A stretch of DNA of 64,000 bases, from NCBI RefSeq assembly GCF_002105195.1, contig NZ_MUHU01000013.1, forward strand, positions 98,709 to 162,708. The letters run 5' to 3'. This document shows positions 1 to 10,517 of the stretch, in pieces. The stretch comes from Derxia lacustris. GTDB taxonomy: Bacteria; Pseudomonadota; Gammaproteobacteria; Burkholderiales; Burkholderiaceae_E. Both the position numbers and the translations under genes were made by a program. How positions within the stretch are numbered: position 1 is the first letter of the stretch; every line of letters starts with the position of its first letter. The notes beneath the pieces were generated by a model that did no database searches, had not been told where the DNA came from, and was given only the letters and a program-made list of their open reading frames with translations.

Positions 1-2
1 CC

Positions 3-251
3 TATGCGGGCCGGGGCGGCGGCGACTTCATGGCCAGCCACGACCTCGAAGACGTGCTCAACATTGTCGACGGCCGCGAAGAACTCCTCGGCGAAATGGC
101 CGACGCGCCGGCCGACCTGCGCGCCGCCGTGGCCGCCGCCTTCAAACCGCTGCTGGCGAACCCCGACTTTGCAAACGCCCTGCCCGGCCTGATTGCCGAA
201 CCCGAACGCGCGGGCCTGGTCCTGCAACGCCTGAAAGCCCTGTGCTCATGA
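3..251 (+). CDS. Nucleotidyltransferase-like protein, C-terminal fragment
   Basis: Only the last 82 codons are inside the window; the frame is open to the left edge and ends with TGA at 249-251. The fragment reads YAGRGGGDFMASHDLEDVL, then NIVDGREEL. Motifs of the type DF..SHDLEDI..V.DGR are, from memory, found in conserved hypothetical proteins annotated as nucleotidyltransferase-like (AbiEii-type) and often sit near type I restriction genes. The stop overlaps the hsdR start in an ATGA arrangement, so the two genes are probably translated together. The function is inferred from a short tail and is weakly supported; the N-terminal catalytic part is outside the window. Confidence 0.45.
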   Translation, partial: YAGRGGGDFMASHDLEDVLNIVDGREELLGEMADAPADLRAAVAAAFKPLLANPDFANALPGLIAEPERAGLVLQRLKALCS

Positions 252-3200
252 ACCTGCATCAGGAACACCACTTCGAAGCGGAAATCTGCCAGCACCTCGC
301 CGCCCACGGCTGGCTCCATGCCGACGGCGACGCCGCGCTGTGCGACCGCACCCACGGCCTGTTCCTGCCCGACCTGCTCGCCTGGGTCGAGGCCACGCAG
401 CCCGACAGCTTCCAGCGCCTGACCAAGACCCACGGCGCCGCGCTGGCCAGCGTGCTGGCCGAGCGCGTGCGCAAGAACCTCAACGAGCGCGGCACCCTCG
501 ACGTGCTGCGCCGTGGCGTCGAGATGCTGGGCCTGAAGGAGCCGCTGGCGCTGGCGCCGTTCAAGCCGGCGCTGGCGATCAATCCGGCCACCCAGGCGCG
601 CTACGCGGCCAACCGCCTGCGGGTGGTGCGGCAGGTCGCGCACTCGCCCAACAACCCGAAGGCGGAGCTGGATCTGGTGCTCTACCTCAACGGCATCGCC
701 GTGGCGACGGCCGAGCTGAAGAGCGACTTCACGCAGAGCGTGCATGACGCCGTCGACCAGTACCGCTTCGACCGCAACCCGGCGCCCAAGGGCGGCGTGA
801 CGGAGCCGCTGCTGGGCTTTCCGGGTGGCGCGCTGGTGCACTTCGCGGTCAGCCAGTCGGAAGCGATGATGACCACGCGCCTCGCCGGGCCGGCCACCAC
901 CTTTCTGCCGTTCAACCGGGGCAATGCCGGTGGCGCCGGCAACGCGCCCAATCCCGACGGTTTCGCCACCGCCTATCTGTGGGAAGAGGTCTGGGCACGC
1001 GAGAGCTGGCTCGACATCCTGCACCGCTACTGCATCGGCAAACGCGACGACAAGAAGCAGCTCAGGAGCGTGATCTTTCCGCGCTACCACCAGCTCGACG
1101 CGACGCGGCGGCTGGTGGCCGACGTGCTGGCCAACGGGGCCGGCAAGCGCTACCTGATCCAGCACTCGGCCGGCTCGGGCAAGACCAACTCCATCGCCTG
1201 GACCGCGCACTTCCTGGCCGACCTGCACGACGCCGACCACCGGAAGGTGTTCGACAGCGTGCTGGTGGTGTCGGACCGCAATGTGCTCGACGCGCAGTTG
1301 CAGGAGGCCATCTTCGACTTCGAGCGCACGACGGGGGTGGTGGCCAGCATCACCAACGAGCACGGCAGCAAGAGCGCCCAGCTTGGCCAGGCGCTGAAGG
1401 ACGGCAAGAAGATCATCGTCTGCACCATCCAGACCTTTCCGTTCGCGCTGGAGGCGGTGCAGGAACTGGCCGCTACCGAGGGCAAGCGCTTCGCGGTCAT
1501 CGCCGACGAGGCGCACAGCTCGCAGACCGGCGCGTCGGCCGCCAAGCTCAAGCAACTGCTCTCGGCCCAGGAGTGGGCCGACCTGCAGGACGGTGGCGAG
1601 GTGGACACCGAGGCGTTGCTGGCCGCGCAGATGGAGACCCGCGCCAACGTGAAGGGGCTGACCTACGTCGCCTTCACGGCGACGCCCAAGGGCAAGACGC
1701 TGGAGCTGTTCGGCTGCCCGGGGCCGGATGGGCTGCCGATGCCCTTCCACGTGTACTCGATGCGGCAGGCCATCGAGGAGGGCTTCATTCTCGACGTGCT
1801 GAAGAACTACACGAGCTACAAGCTCGCCTTCAAGCTGGCGCACGACGGTCAGGAGTACGACGAGAAGCAGGTGGAGCGCAGCACGGCGATGAAGGGAATC
1901 ATGCAGTGGGTCCGGCTGCACCCGTACAACATCGCGCAGAAGGTGCAGATCGTGGTCGAGCACTACCGCGAGAACGTGCAACCGCTGCTGGCCGGGAGCG
2001 CCAAGGCGATGGTGGTGGTGGCCAGCCGCAAGGAGGCCGTGCGGTGGCAGAAGGCCATCCGCGGTTACATCGCCCAGCGCAACTACGCGCTGGGCGTGCT
2101 GGTCGCGTTCTCGGGCGACGTGGACGACCCCGAGAGCTTTCCGCAGGCGGTGAGCGAAACCAGCAAGGAGCTGAACCCGGGCCTGAAGGGCCGCGACATC
2201 CGCGACGCGTTCAATGAACCCGACCATCACCTGCTGCTGGTCGCCAACAAGTTCCAGACCGGCTTCGACCAGCCGCTGCTGTGCGGCATGTACATCGACA
2301 AGATGCTGGGTGGCATCCAGGCGGTGCAAACGCTTTCACGCCTGAACCGCGCGCATCCCGGCAAGGACACAACCTACATCCTCGACTTCGTCAACGATGC
2401 CGGCGACATCCTGAAGGCCTTCAAGACCTATTACGCGACGGCCGAGCTTGAGGCCGCGACGGACCCGCATCTGGTGTACGACCTGCGCGCGAAGCTGGAC
2501 GCGGCCGGCCACTACGACGACTTCGAGGTGGACCGGGTTGCCAAGGTGGAACTCGACCCCCAGGGCACGCAGAAGCAGCTGGATGCCGCCATCGCGCCCG
2601 TGGCCGACCGGCTGCTCAAGCGTTACAAGGCGACGCAGCAGGAGATGGTCACCGCCGCCGAAGCCGGCGACGAGAAGGCGGCGACGGTGGCCAAGGACGC
2701 GCTCGATGCCCTCGTGCTGTTCAAGAACGACATGGCCGCGTATGTGCGCCTGTATGCCTTCCTGAGCCAGATCTTCGACTACGGCAATACCGACATCGAA
2801 AAGCGCTTCCTGTTCTTCAAGCGGCTTGTGCCGCTGCTCGACTTCGGCCGCGAGCGCGACACGGTGGACCTGAGCAAGGTGGTCCTGACACATCACACGC
2901 TGAAGAACCAGGGCAAGCAGCCCATGGGCCTAAACCAGGACGGCAGCTACAAGCTGCCGCCGCTGGACGCGGTTGGCAGCGGCGCGGTGCAGGCGAAGCA
3001 GCAGGCCTATCTCATCGAGATCATCCGGAAGGTGAACGGCCTGTTCGAGGGCGAGCTGACCGACGACGACCAGCTCGTGTATGTGAACGGCGTGCTCAAG
3101 GGCAAGCTGCTTGAGAACGAGACACTTGTGCGGCAGGCCGCGAGCAACAGCAAGGAACAGTTCTCCAGCTCGCCCGACCTGAGCAAGGCGCTGCTGGACG

Positions 3201-3355
3201 CCATCATGGATGCCTTCGAAGCGCACCAGAGCATGAGCACCCAGGCGCTGGAGTCCGAGCGGGTGCGGGATGGTCTCAAGGACATCCTGCTCGGCCCAGC
3301 GCAGTTGTATGAGGCGCTACGGGCACGGTCGGATGCCGGCGCTTCGGCCCGCTAG
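248..3355 (+). CDS. hsdR: Type I restriction endonuclease subunit R (HsdR)
   Basis: This 1035-residue protein is the motor and nuclease subunit of a type I restriction-modification complex, which translocates and cuts unmethylated DNA. A nuclease core of PD-(D/E)xK type is visible near residue 155 (AELKSDFTQ, preceded by ELDLVLYLNG). The SF2 helicase domain has Walker A near residue 306 (HSAGSGKTNS), the DEAH box near 419 (IADEAHSS), a TAT motif (AFTATPKGK), and the late motifs NKFQTGFDQP and QTLSRLNRAHPGK near 680-705. I chose the ATG at 248, which overlaps the preceding stop; a GTG at 242 is the alternative. The partner hsdM and hsdS genes are not in the window and would be expected to the left. 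Length is typical for the family. Confidence 0.93.
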   Translation: MNLHQEHHFEAEICQHLAAHGWLHADGDAALCDRTHGLFLPDLLAWVEATQPDSFQRLTKTHGAALASVLAERVRKNLNERGTLDVLRRGVEMLGLKEPLALAPFKPALAINPATQARYAANRLRVVRQVAHSPNNPKAELDLVLYLNGIAVATAELKSDFTQSVHDAVDQYRFDRNPAPKGGVTEPLLGFPGGALVHFAVSQSEAMMTTRLAGPATTFLPFNRGNAGGAGNAPNPDGFATAYLWEEVWARESWLDILHRYCIGKRDDKKQLRSVIFPRYHQLDATRRLVADVLANGAGKRYLIQHSAGSGKTNSIAWTAHFLADLHDADHRKVFDSVLVVSDRNVLDAQLQEAIFDFERTTGVVASITNEHGSKSAQLGQALKDGKKIIVCTIQTFPFALEAVQELAATEGKRFAVIADEAHSSQTGASAAKLKQLLSAQEWADLQDGGEVDTEALLAAQMETRANVKGLTYVAFTATPKGKTLELFGCPGPDGLPMPFHVYSMRQAIEEGFILDVLKNYTSYKLAFKLAHDGQEYDEKQVERSTAMKGIMQWVRLHPYNIAQKVQIVVEHYRENVQPLLAGSAKAMVVVASRKEAVRWQKAIRGYIAQRNYALGVLVAFSGDVDDPESFPQAVSETSKELNPGLKGRDIRDAFNEPDHHLLLVANKFQTGFDQPLLCGMYIDKMLGGIQAVQTLSRLNRAHPGKDTTYILDFVNDAGDILKAFKTYYATAELEAATDPHLVYDLRAKLDAAGHYDDFEVDRVAKVELDPQGTQKQLDAAIAPVADRLLKRYKATQQEMVTAAEAGDEKAATVAKDALDALVLFKNDMAAYVRLYAFLSQIFDYGNTDIEKRFLFFKRLVPLLDFGRERDTVDLSKVVLTHHTLKNQGKQPMGLNQDGSYKLPPLDAVGSGAVQAKQQAYLIEIIRKVNGLFEGELTDDDQLVYVNGVLKGKLLENETLVRQAASNSKEQFSSSPDLSKALLDAIMDAFEAHQSMSTQALESERVRDGLKDILLGPAQLYEALRARSDAGASAR

Positions 3356-3455
3356 AACGCGCGGGTTGCTCCGGCTTTCATGGACATGAGAGGTTGCCTG
3401 GGCTGACCCGTGCAGCGCGCGCTGTAGTGGGACGTTCTGACACGTCTTAGGAAGC

Positions 3456-3491
3456 AAAAAGCCCCTGCTTCCTAGGGAGAGCGGGGGCTTT
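3456..3491. terminator. Bidirectional hairpin terminator after hsdR
   Basis: AAAGCCCC at 3458-3465 pairs with GGGGCTTT at 3484-3491, and three more pairs extend the stem inward around a 12-base loop. A run of five A precedes it, giving a U-run when read on the minus strand; on the plus strand the stem ends in TTT. It can end hsdR transcripts and back up the tRNA terminator. Confidence 0.65.
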
Positions 3492-3498
3492 CGGCAAG

Positions 3499-3522
3499 AA
3501 AAAAGCCGTCCTGGGACGGCTT
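3499..3522 (-). terminator. Rho-independent terminator of tRNA-Ser
   Basis: Read on the minus strand this is an 8-bp perfect stem, AAGCCGTC / GACGGCTT (3503-3510 and 3515-3522), with a 4-base loop, followed by six T. It lies 12 bases past the encoded CCA end of the tRNA. Confidence 0.9.
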
Positions 3523-3534
3523 GGCACTGACTTG

Positions 3535-3625
3535 TGGCGGAGAGAGCGGGATTCGAACCCGCGGAGGGCTATTAACCCTCACACGCTTTCCAGGCGTGCG
3601 ACTTAAACCGCTCATCCATCTCTCC
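3535..3625 (-). tRNA. tRNA-Ser (anticodon GGA)
   Basis: Read on the minus strand, the acceptor arms GGAGAGA and TCTCTCC pair, followed by discriminator G and an encoded CCA (3535-3537). The anticodon stem CACGC/GCGTG holds a loop with GGA, which reads UCC/UCU serine codons. A long variable arm (a class II tRNA feature) and a T-arm with GGTTCGAATCC are present. Length is 91 bases including CCA. The 3-prime end faces the restriction locus. Confidence 0.96.
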
Positions 3626-3639
3626 GCGGCAAGCGCGCG

Positions 3640-3645
3640 AGTATA
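3640..3645 (-). promoter_or_regulatory. -10 element of the tRNA-Ser promoter
   Basis: Read on the minus strand this is TATACT, 14 bases before the mature tRNA 5-prime end and matching the sigma70 -10 consensus at five of six bases. No convincing -35 box was found at the usual distance. Confidence 0.45.
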
Positions 3646-3713
3646 TCAGCGCTCTGCCAGCCTTTTGGCGGACGCGGCGGCAACCCAACACTCGGGCCGC
3701 CGCCGCAGACCGA

Positions 3714-5681
<1,968 letters not shown>

Positions 5682-5839
5682 GTCATGTCTCCGTTGACGG
5701 GCGGTTGGTCGAGTGCGGAAAGCTGCTTGATCGAGGTCGCTCGGCGCGGTGCGGCGACCTTCTGATTTGTGCTGGCCTGCGCGTGCGGGTGACGCGACGC
5801 ATTGCCAAAAGGAGGGTGGCAGCGGCCTGCGAGAACGCT

Positions 5840-5902
5840 AGGGTTGACCACTTACCCACCACTTACATAGTAGGACGCTCAACCCTCGGCCACAGCTAGA
5901 AT
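5840..5902 (+). promoter_or_regulatory. Promoter/operator region of the YqhA-like gene
   Basis: An 8-bp inverted repeat, AGGGTTGA (5840-5847) and TCAACCCT (5879-5886), encloses two copies of CCACTTAC. TTGACC at 5844-5849 with CATAGT at 5866-5871 (16-base spacer) is a sigma70-like pair; TAGAAT at 5897-5902 is a second -10 candidate, 34 bases before the start codon. The repeat would overlap the -35 zone, as an operator would. Nothing else was recognised in the 255-base gap between acsA and this gene. Confidence 0.4.
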
Positions 5903-5936
5903 CCGCCCCGCCTTTCAACCACCTTTATTACAGGCC

Positions 5937-6593
5937 ATGACCGACTCCTCCAGCCCCGCCACCGCGCCGCGCCTCGGCCTCGTGCCCCGATTGATATTCG
6001 CGAGTCGCTGGCTGCAATTGCCGCTCTATCTCGGACTGATCCTCGCGCAGGGCGTGTATGTGGTGCATTTCTGGGTCGAGCTGCTGCATCTGCTCAAGGC
6101 CGCGATGGGCAGCGGACCCGATGCCGTCGCGCTGATCTGCTCGGTCACGCCGGGCTCGGAGGAATGCCGCGCCGGCCTCGCCGCGCTGGCCGATGCCGCC
6201 GCCGGCGGCCATGCCGGACCGCGCCTCACCGAGACGCTCATCATGCTGGTGGTGCTGGGGCTGATCGACGTGGTGATGATCTCGAACCTGCTCATCATGG
6301 TGATCGTCGGCGGCTACGAAACCTTCGTGTCGCGGCTCGGCCTCGAAGGTCATCCGGACCAGCCGGAATGGCTGTCGCACGTAAACGCGTCGGTACTCAA
6401 GGTCAAGCTGAGCACCGCGATCATCGGCATCTCGTCGATCCATCTGCTCAAGACCTTCATCAACGCCGCCAACTACGACACCAAGGTGCTGATGTGGCAG
6501 ACGCTGATCCATGTGGCCTTCCTGGTGTCGGCGCTGGCGATCGCGTCGGTCGACCGCATCCTCGGCACGGCGGCGCATCCCGAGGCGCACTGA
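5937..6593 (+). CDS. YqhA/UPF0114-family inner membrane protein
   Basis: A 218-residue membrane protein of unknown function. The segment [26 protein letters not shown] is the hallmark of the UPF0114 (YqhA, TIGR00645) family. Hydrophobic segments lie near residues 24-45 ([20 protein letters not shown]), 100-123, 160-178 and 185-205. Compared with the roughly 165-residue E. coli protein, it has an extra loop of about 45 residues after the first membrane segment, with two cysteines ([12 protein letters not shown]) that could form a disulfide outside the cytoplasm. It is convergent with nhaA. Confidence 0.75.
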   Translation: MTDSSSPATAPRLGLVPRLIFASRWLQLPLYLGLILAQGVYVVHFWVELLHLLKAAMGSGPDAVALICSVTPGSEECRAGLAALADAAAGGHAGPRLTETLIMLVVLGLIDVVMISNLLIMVIVGGYETFVSRLGLEGHPDQPEWLSHVNASVLKVKLSTAIIGISSIHLLKTFINAANYDTKVLMWQTLIHVAFLVSALAIASVDRILGTAAHPEAH

Positions 6594-6623
6594 GCGCCGG
6601 CGGGTCGCCCGGCCCGCCCCACA

Positions 6624-7826
6624 TCAGCGCTGCGGCGCGCTCGATGCCACGGCAGCCTCCGGCGCGCGCCCGGCCAGCAGCAGCACGCCGCAGCCGAGTG
6701 CCGCCGCAATCACCGACCCGGCGAGCACGCCGAGCTTGAGCTGCTGCTCGTAATCGCCGCCGGCGCCGGCAAACGCCAGTGAGCCGATGAACAGGCTCAT
6801 CGTGAAACCGATGCCGCACAGCACCGCCGCGCCCAGCTGCTGCGACCAGCGCATGCCGTCGGGCAGCCGGGCGATGCCCAGCGCCACCGCCAGCGCACTC
6901 GCGCCGAGCACGCCGAGCGTCTTGCCGACCACCAGCCCGAGCACGATGCCGAGCGCCACCGGCGCCAGCAGCGAGTCGACGCTCACGCCGGCGAGCGACA
7001 CGCCGGCATTGAGGAAGGCGAACACCGGCAGCACGAGGAAGGCGATCCACGGCGCGAGCGCATGTTCGAGCGCTTCGAGCGGCGGCTCCTCGCCCGGCTT
7101 GCCGTCGCGCAACGGCACCGCCAGCGCGGTCGCCACGCCGGCCAGCGTCGCATGCACGCCCGACTTCAGCACGCAGACCCAGAGCACCGCGCCCACCAGC
7201 AGATAGGCCGACAGCGCGCGCACGCCGAGCCGGTTGAGCGCGAACAGCAGCAGCAGGCAGACGGCCGAGCCGGCGAGCATCGGCAGCGACAGGTCGGCGG
7301 TGTAGAACAGCGCGATCACGACGATGGCGCCGAGGTCGTCGATGATGGCCACCGCCGTCAGAAACACCCGCAGCGACGCCGGCACGCGCGAACCCAGCAG
7401 CGTGAGCACGCCGAGCGCGAACGCGATGTCGGTCGCCGACGGAATCGCCCAGCCCTGGATCGCCAGCGCGTCGGCGCGATTGATGAAGGCGTAGATCGCC
7501 GCCGGCACCACCATGCCGCCCAGCGCCGCGAGCGCCGGCAGCGCCAGCCGCGACGCCGACGACAGCTGGCCGACCAGAATCTCGCGCTTGATCTCGCAGC
7601 CCACGTAGAGGAAGAACGCCGCCATCCACAGGTCGTTGACCCACACCAGCGCCGGCTTGGCGAGCACGAAGCTGCCGACGCGGATCTCGCCCGGCAGCGC
7701 GAGCAGCGCCTCGTAATGGCCACTCCACGGCGAATTGGCGATGACCAGGCCGGCGACGGCGGCCAGCATCAGCAGCGTGCCGCCGGCGAGTTCATGGGCA
7801 AGGAGTCGACGCAGGGTACTGAACAT
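6624..7826 (-). CDS. nhaA: Na+/H+ antiporter NhaA
   Basis: A 400-residue inner membrane antiporter exchanging Na+ (or Li+) for protons, used for sodium and pH homeostasis. The paired aspartates of the ion site are seen in AIIDDLGAIVVIALFYT, and the upstream conserved Asp in IPSATDIAFALGVL. About a dozen hydrophobic segments run through the protein. I chose the internal ATG giving MFSTLRRLL, because NhaA proteins start with a short amphipathic segment before HELAGG. An upstream ATG would add 11 residues (MPAPPLPRAPA). The gene is monocistronic and divergent from the fumarase gene. Confidence 0.92.
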   Translation of the reverse strand: MFSTLRRLLAHELAGGTLLMLAAVAGLVIANSPWSGHYEALLALPGEIRVGSFVLAKPALVWVNDLWMAAFFLYVGCEIKREILVGQLSSASRLALPALAALGGMVVPAAIYAFINRADALAIQGWAIPSATDIAFALGVLTLLGSRVPASLRVFLTAVAIIDDLGAIVVIALFYTADLSLPMLAGSAVCLLLLFALNRLGVRALSAYLLVGAVLWVCVLKSGVHATLAGVATALAVPLRDGKPGEEPPLEALEHALAPWIAFLVLPVFAFLNAGVSLAGVSVDSLLAPVALGIVLGLVVGKTLGVLGASALAVALGIARLPDGMRWSQQLGAAVLCGIGFTMSLFIGSLAFAGAGGDYEQQLKLGVLAGSVIAAALGCGVLLLAGRAPEAAVASSAPQR

Positions 7827-7916
7827 GGCGGGAGCGCGAGGAAGTGGCGGGGCCGGCAATGCTGCCGCAGAAATGCGTCGCGGGCGCCAGTCAAGAGAGG
7901 GTCAGTCCGGCCCGAT

Positions 7917-7922
7917 TAAAAT
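7917..7922 (+). promoter_or_regulatory. -10 candidate for the fumarase gene
   Basis: TAAAAT followed by CGCCGG, about 120 bases before the start codon in the divergent nhaA-fumarase gap. It fits a recurring pattern in this window of a TANARRT-type -10 followed by CCGCC-like bases. No clear -35 was found. Confidence 0.35.
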
Positions 7923-8045
7923 CGCCGGCTTCTCGGCGCGCATCCCCGCAGTCTGCGGTAGGCCCTAGGCCTGCGCGCGCCGTCACGAGCGACGCGGGAA
8001 GCCCGCGACGCGTTGATTGCTCCCCTTCTTCAAGGCGCCACGGCC

Positions 8046-9569
8046 ATGAGCACGATCAAGCAGGAAGACCTGATTCAAAGCATCGCGGATGCCTTCCAGT
8101 TCATCAGCTACTACCACCCGATCGATTACATCCAGGCCCTCGGCGCCGCGTATGAACGCGAGCAAAGCCCGGCAGCGCGCGACGCCATCGCGCAGATCCT
8201 GACCAACAGCCGCATGTCGGCCGAAGGCCATCGCCCCATTTGCCAGGACACCGGCATCGCGACCGTGTTCATCAAGGTGGGCATGGACGTGAAGTGGGAA
8301 GCCACGCTGAGCCTGGCCGACATGATCAACGAGGGCGTGCGCCGGGCCTACAACGGCTATGCCGAGAACGTGCTGCGCGCGTCGGTGCTCAACGACCCGG
8401 CCTTCGGCCGCAAGAACACCAAGGACAACACGCCGGCGGTCATCCATTACGAGATCGTCCCGGGCGACCATGTCGAAGTCATCTGCGCGGCCAAGGGCGG
8501 CGGCTCGGAAGCCAAGACCAAGATGGCCATGCTCAACCCGAGCGACAGCATCGTCGACTGGGTGGTGAAGACGGTGCCGTCGATGGGCGCCGGCTGGTGT
8601 CCGCCGGGGCTGCTCGGCATCGGCATCGGCGGCACGCCCGAGAAGGCGATGCTGCTGGCCAAGGAATCGCTGATGGCGCCGGTCGACATGGCCGAGCTGC
8701 TCGCGCGCGGCCCGGCCAACAAGCTCGAAGAGCTGCGCATCGAGCTGTACACCAAGGTCAATGCGCTCGGCATCGGCGCGCAGGGCCTGGGCGGCCTGAC
8801 CACCGTGCTCGACGTCAAGATCCTCGACTACCCGACCCACGCGGCCAACCTGCCCGTGGCGATGATCCCCAACTGCGCCGCCACGCGGCACTGTCACTTC
8901 CACCTCGACGGCAGCGGCCCGGCCGTGCTCACGCCGCCGTCGCTGGAAGACTGGCCGAAGGTGACGTGGACCGCCAACACCGAGCAGAGCAAGCGCGTCG
9001 ACCTCAACACGCTCACGCCCGAGGAAGTGGCGTCCTGGAAGCCGGGCCAGACCCTGCTGCTCAACGGCAAGATGCTCACCGGCCGCGACGCCGCGCACAA
9101 GCGCATCGCCGACATGCTGGCCAAGGGCGAGAAGCTGCCGGTCGACTTCACCAACCGCGTCATCTACTACGTGGGCCCGGTCGATCCGGTCGGCGACGAA
9201 GTGGTCGGCCCGGCCGGCCCCACCACCGCCACCCGCATGGACAAGTTCACCGACACCATGCTCGGCCAGACCGGCCTGATCGCGATGATCGGCAAGAGCG
9301 AGCGCGGCCCGGGCGCCATCGAATCGATCAAGGCGCACAAGCGCGCCTACCTCATGGCGGTGGGCGGCGCGGCCTACCTCGTGAGCAAGGCGATCAAGGC
9401 GGCCAAGGTGGTCGGCTTCGAGGACCTGGGCATGGAAGCCATCTACGAATTCGACGTGACCGACATGCCCGTGACGGTCGCGGTCGATTCCACCGGCGAA
9501 TCGGTGCACAACACCGGCCCGGTGAAGTGGAAGGAAATCATCGCGAACTTCCCGGCCAAGGCGGCCTGA
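8046..9569 (+). CDS. Class I fumarate hydratase
   Basis: A 507-residue cytoplasmic [4Fe-4S] enzyme interconverting fumarate and malate in the TCA cycle. The N-terminal domain carries ICQDTGIATVF, the cluster-binding region has GAGWCPPGLLGIGIGG and IPNCAATRHCHFHLDG, and the C-terminal beta domain has TTATRMDKFTD and GGAAYLVSKAIK. Cysteines near residues 61, 183 and 277 are in place for cluster binding. The ATG at 8046 gives the usual MSTIKQEDLIQ start; an upstream in-frame ATG would add 11 residues. The stop overlaps the murI start (TGATG), so the two are likely one operon. Confidence 0.93.
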   Translation: MSTIKQEDLIQSIADAFQFISYYHPIDYIQALGAAYEREQSPAARDAIAQILTNSRMSAEGHRPICQDTGIATVFIKVGMDVKWEATLSLADMINEGVRRAYNGYAENVLRASVLNDPAFGRKNTKDNTPAVIHYEIVPGDHVEVICAAKGGGSEAKTKMAMLNPSDSIVDWVVKTVPSMGAGWCPPGLLGIGIGGTPEKAMLLAKESLMAPVDMAELLARGPANKLEELRIELYTKVNALGIGAQGLGGLTTVLDVKILDYPTHAANLPVAMIPNCAATRHCHFHLDGSGPAVLTPPSLEDWPKVTWTANTEQSKRVDLNTLTPEEVASWKPGQTLLLNGKMLTGRDAAHKRIADMLAKGEKLPVDFTNRVIYYVGPVDPVGDEVVGPAGPTTATRMDKFTDTMLGQTGLIAMIGKSERGPGAIESIKAHKRAYLMAVGGAAYLVSKAIKAAKVVGFEDLGMEAIYEFDVTDMPVTVAVDSTGESVHNTGPVKWKEIIANFPAKAA

Positions 9570-10468
9570 TGCCCGAGGCAGTTGCCGGCCCCTCGGGGCT
9601 GGCCGCTCCGGCAAGCGCCGACGGATCGGCGGACGCGGCGCAAGCCGGCGCTCCGCTGACCGTCGGCGTTTTCGATTCCGGGCTGGGCGGCCTGTCGGTG
9701 CTGCGCGAGATCCGCGCCGCCCTGCCCTCGGCCCGGCTGGTGTATTTCGCCGATTCGGGCCATGCGCCCTACGGCGGGCGCAGCGATGCCTTTGTGCGCG
9801 AGCGCAGTCAGGCGATCGCCCACTGGCTGGTCGGGCGCGGCGCCCAGGCCATCGTGGTGGCCTGCAATACCGCCACGGCGGCGGCCATCGACGGGCTGCG
9901 CGACATCCACGGCCTGCCCATCGTCGGCGTCGAGCCGGGGCTCAAGCCGGCAGCGGCGCTCACGCGCAGCGGCACGGTCGGCGTGCTGGCCACGCGCGGC
10001 ACGCTGGCCAGCGCGCGCTATGCCGGGCTGCGCGACCGCATGGCGGCGGCCAACCGCCATGTGCGGTTCGTGGAAGCCGCCGGCGCCGGCTGGGTCGAAC
10101 TGGTCGAGCGCGGCGAGGCCGGGACTGCGGCCGCGCGCGCCCGGGTGCGCGCCGTGGTCGAGCCGCTGCTGGAACGCGGCGCCGACACGCTGGTGCTCGG
10201 CTGCACCCACTATCCGTTTCTGATCGAGGCCATCGCCGAGGCGGCAGCGGGCGCCCGCATCGTCGATACCGCGCCGGCCATTGCGCGCGAGCTGCTGCGC
10301 CGGGTGCAGACGGAGATCGCGCCGCCGGCCGGGCAGCTCGTGGCGCCCGCCGCAGGCGTCGAATTCACCACCAGCGGCGATGCGCAGCGCGCCTGGCCGG
10401 TGGTGCAGCGCCTGCTCGGCGCCGATGCGGCGACCGCGCTGGCCGTGGCCGGTCAGCCGGCCGCCTGA
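9569..10468 (+). CDS. murI: Glutamate racemase
   Basis: A 299-residue cofactor-independent racemase making D-glutamate for peptidoglycan. The core begins VGVFDSGLGGLSVLREI, followed by YFADSGHAPYG. The two catalytic cysteines are in VVACNTATAAA and LGCTHYPFL, and the substrate motif GVEPGLKPA lies between them. The start ATG overlaps the fumarase stop. About 28 residues of Ala/Gly/Ser-rich sequence precede the family core, longer than in most MurI proteins; a shorter start near the core cannot be excluded but no better ATG was seen. Confidence 0.92.
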   Translation: MPEAVAGPSGLAAPASADGSADAAQAGAPLTVGVFDSGLGGLSVLREIRAALPSARLVYFADSGHAPYGGRSDAFVRERSQAIAHWLVGRGAQAIVVACNTATAAAIDGLRDIHGLPIVGVEPGLKPAAALTRSGTVGVLATRGTLASARYAGLRDRMAAANRHVRFVEAAGAGWVELVERGEAGTAAARARVRAVVEPLLERGADTLVLGCTHYPFLIEAIAEAAAGARIVDTAPAIARELLRRVQTEIAPPAGQLVAPAAGVEFTTSGDAQRAWPVVQRLLGADAATALAVAGQPAA

Positions 10469-10517
10469 AGGCTCGGCGCGAGCCTCGCCGCTCGGCGCGA
10501 CGCCTCGTGACGAGCGC

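Noticed and set aside
2..2329. A 775-codon open frame on the minus strand opposite hsdR
   Set aside because: It is the shadow of a GC-rich gene: His/Arg/Val-rich composition, no recognisable domain, and full overlap with a clear hsdR.
8240..9568. Extended frame giving murI an N-terminal addition of over 400 residues
   Set aside because: It overlaps fumarase in another phase with Arg/His-rich sequence; the TGATG overlap sets the murI start at 9569.
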